From NCBI GenBank assembly GCA_002483395.1, contig DLHV01000266.1, positions 40,298 to 46,430 on the forward strand: a stretch of 6,133 bases of DNA, read 5' to 3'. The notes under the pieces are model-generated. The model worked only from the letters and a program-made list of their open reading frames with translations, made no database searches and had not been told where the DNA came from. Both the position numbers and the translations under genes were made by a program. Source of the DNA: Chloracidobacterium sp. UBA7659 (GTDB lineage Bacteria; Acidobacteriota; Blastocatellia; Pyrinomonadales; Pyrinomonadaceae). Shown in pieces: positions 4,501-6,133 of this stretch; the stretch's first letter is position 1, and the number at the start of each line of letters is the position of its first letter.

Positions 4501-6133
4501 CATACTGTAGATTCACCGTATAGTTTCTTGAACTCATCCCGCCCGAACGCCCTGTCCAGCCACATATTTGTCAGTTTCTCCTGAATGCTGTTTGCCCGCA
4601 GGCGTTCATTGAGATTCTTGAAATCGACAAAATCGAGGTGCTGGTCCTGGTTGAAGCAGGAGAAGACGAAGAATTCTTCGCCGGTGTGCGGGTTAACATG
4701 GCGTTGGAGGCATTGGGCGCAGACTTCTTTCATCATGCATTGCATCGGACTGTTGATCGACCCTATCGCTACGTGATCTTCTTTCAAGTAAGGTTTGAGC
4801 GTCGTATGCCGGGCTTCGCGAACGCCGTTCATCATGCGGTCGGAGCCGATCGCGATGATGCGGTCGACGTCCTTCAGGCTCAACTTCGTCTGGCCGAAGC
4901 GGCCCTCGGCATAGGCGATCATTGCCTGGACGATGTTGCCGCGAAAATGCGAATCCTGCGGCCGCATCGGGCGGATCTCCTTGCCGTAATCGGTTGCCCA
5001 GATCACCTGGTCAGTGGCTTTTTCGATCTCCTCACGTTTGAAAAGGTCGGCTCCGTCTTTGTACCCAGCAAAGTAAACGACATGATTGTTGTTGTCGCGA
5101 AGCGCCCGTGCGATCGAGAAAAGTACGGCGTTTCCGAGTCCTCCGCCGGCAAGAAGGATGGTTTCGTTTTCGGGTATCTCGGTCGGACTTCCGGTCGGTC
5201 CCATAACAAGGACCTCTTCGCCTTCACGTAGCAGCGAGCAAAGCCGCGATGACGTACCCATTTCCAATACGATCATTGACAAAAGCCCTTTTTCTTCATC
5301 CACCCACGCACCGGTCAACGCAAGGCCTTCCATCATCAATCGCGTGCCATCGATTACCGGCGCGGACGTTTCAAAGTTTTGAAGGCGATAAAACTGTCCG
5401 GGTTCGAATTTGCGTGCTTGCAGTGGCGCTTTCACGATCACATCGACAATCGTAGGCGTAAGGCGTTCGACCTTAACGACATACGCGCGAATCTGCTCGT
5501 CCAGTGTTGCTACAAGTTGGTCGAATATCGCGTCGCGTTCGGCCTGCGGCAGCGCCCCGCGTGTCGCCAGTTCTTCGGCGAAAAGCTCGACAACCTTCAG
5601 ATAGCCATGCTTGGCAGACGCCATCGCTTTGACGACATTTCCGGCGTACTGTGGATGATTATCGCCGTAATAACTAATGAATTTTCCCTCACTTTCGTAT
5701 GAAGTAAAGAATCCGGTCTCACCCTTTTCGGCCTCGAACGCGTGGAGTTTGCCGTCGCCGTTCTTGACCAATTTGTGCGGAAGGAAGAATTGCCTCCATT
5801 CGTCGAGCTTGAACGTGCCGGGCTTTTCTTTTTCGTAGATAACGTTGGGCGAGGTTCCGGCGGCGACACAAAGTGTTCGGGCCGGAAATTCCACCATCTC
5901 GCCGGTTTTTTCGAATTTTCCGGTCTCAGCGACGTAATTAAGCCGCTCAAAGATCAATGCCTTTATCGCGTTGTGTTCATCTGGAACGGCCTCGGCCGGG
6001 TTCATGCATTCGACGAAATTTATACCTTCTTCGAGCGCTTTCTGCACTTCCTCGTGATTAAGCCGGTAGGCCGGCGAATCCTGCAAACGTTTGCGGTATA
6101 TCAGCGATACTCCGCCCCATTTTTGGACCAGAG
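4500..6133 (-). CDS. Fused flavoprotein: GltD/NfnB-like C-terminal part plus FNR/PyrK-like [Fe-S] module (5' end outside window)
   Basis: At least 543 residues are visible; the frame is open to the right edge. A TTG at 6086 is internal, since VSLIYRKRLQDSPAYRLNHE runs across it as in GltD/NfnB-type pyridine-nucleotide oxidoreductases. Numbering from the edge, residues 1 to about 180 are the end of that FAD/NAD(P) domain: TLCVAAGTSPNVIY, then the FAD-contacting GDNHPQYAGNVVKAMASAKHG at 156-176. A linker leads to a ferredoxin-reductase-like module (about 215-460) with KFEPGQFYRLQNF, MGPTGSPTE and the nucleotide-binding LLAGGGLGNAV (about 326-336). A PyrK-like cluster follows with Cys465, 471, 474 and 492 (C-x5-C-x2-C-x17-C), probably binding [2Fe-2S]. 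The order matches NfnB-NfnA (SudA-SudB) joined in one chain. It likely moves electrons between NAD(P)H and a ferredoxin-type or other acceptor in the cytoplasm; the physiological partner is not evident. Confidence 0.85.
   Translation of the reverse strand, partial: LVQKWGGVSLIYRKRLQDSPAYRLNHEEVQKALEEGINFVECMNPAEAVPDEHNAIKALIFERLNYVAETGKFEKTGEMVEFPARTLCVAAGTSPNVIYEKEKPGTFKLDEWRQFFLPHKLVKNGDGKLHAFEAEKGETGFFTSYESEGKFISYYGDNHPQYAGNVVKAMASAKHGYLKVVELFAEELATRGALPQAERDAIFDQLVATLDEQIRAYVVKVERLTPTIVDVIVKAPLQARKFEPGQFYRLQNFETSAPVIDGTRLMMEGLALTGAWVDEEKGLLSMIVLEMGTSSRLCSLLREGEEVLVMGPTGSPTEIPENETILLAGGGLGNAVLFSIARALRDNNNHVVYFAGYKDGADLFKREEIEKATDQVIWATDYGKEIRPMRPQDSHFRGNIVQAMIAYAEGRFGQTKLSLKDVDRIIAIGSDRMMNGVREARHTTLKPYLKEDHVAIGSINSPMQCMMKEVCAQCLQRHVNPHTGEEFFVFSCFNQDQHLDFVDFKNLNERLRANSIQEKLTNMWLDRAFGRDEFKKLYGESTV

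Noticed and set aside
4638..5231. Plus-strand open frame of 197 codons opposite the flavoprotein
   Set aside because: It is a shadow of the minus-strand reductase domain and shows no recognisable domain.
6084..6086. TTG as the start of the flavoprotein
   Set aside because: The frame continues upstream with LIYRKR-type residues typical of the GltD fold, so the gene is truncated by the window edge and does not start here.

Overview
The window looks like chromosomal DNA of an acidobacterium, most likely a Blastocatellia/Pyrinomonadaceae-type member. This is inferred from gene style and not from a marker gene: a winged-helix (Trans_reg_C) regulator fused to a membrane anchor, a beta-propeller secreted protein, moderate-to-high GC and loosely packed genes. 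No RNA gene, CRISPR array or transposase is visible.

Layout. Positions 2-199 (+) hold the C-terminus of the DNA-repair ATPase RecN. It is followed by an imperfect 27-bp inverted repeat of the CCACAGAGA-type (205-310) that abuts a complete Rhizobium-etli-type L-asparaginase (322-1338, +). After it, at 1455-1514, lies a ribosome-binding-site-like sequence plus the first ~11 codons of a second asparaginase-like gene, cut short. This remnant is overlapped by the 3' end of an exported beta-propeller (YncE/lactonase-like) gene on the minus strand (1480-2766). A 325-bp divergent intergenic region (2767-3091) separates that gene from a membrane-anchored winged-helix regulator (3092-4279, +). The region carries four AAGT units in exact 11-bp register just upstream of the regulator start, which is the geometry expected of an OmpR/PhoB-class operator. 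Converging on the regulator, 12 bp away, is a very small ribbon-helix-helix (antitoxin-like) gene (4292-4429, -) with no toxin partner in view. Upstream of it is an 11-bp perfect inverted repeat (4467-4500) that overlaps the stop codon of a large flavoprotein gene running off the right edge (4500-6133, -). The flavoprotein looks like a GltD/NfnB-type module fused to an FNR/PyrK-type module with a four-Cys iron-sulfur motif.

How the genes may work together. The best-supported functional unit is the divergent pair: a one-component, ToxR/CadC-like transmembrane regulator with a beta-rich outer domain, a putative operator array between the two genes, and a secreted propeller protein as neighbour and possible target. 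The remaining genes (recN, asparaginase, fused flavoprotein) appear to be independent housekeeping or metabolic functions. The asparaginase remnant and the orphan small RHH gene suggest past rearrangement on either side of the divergent pair. The most novel elements are the 11-bp repeat array, the architecture of the regulator and the truncated asparaginase paralogue.
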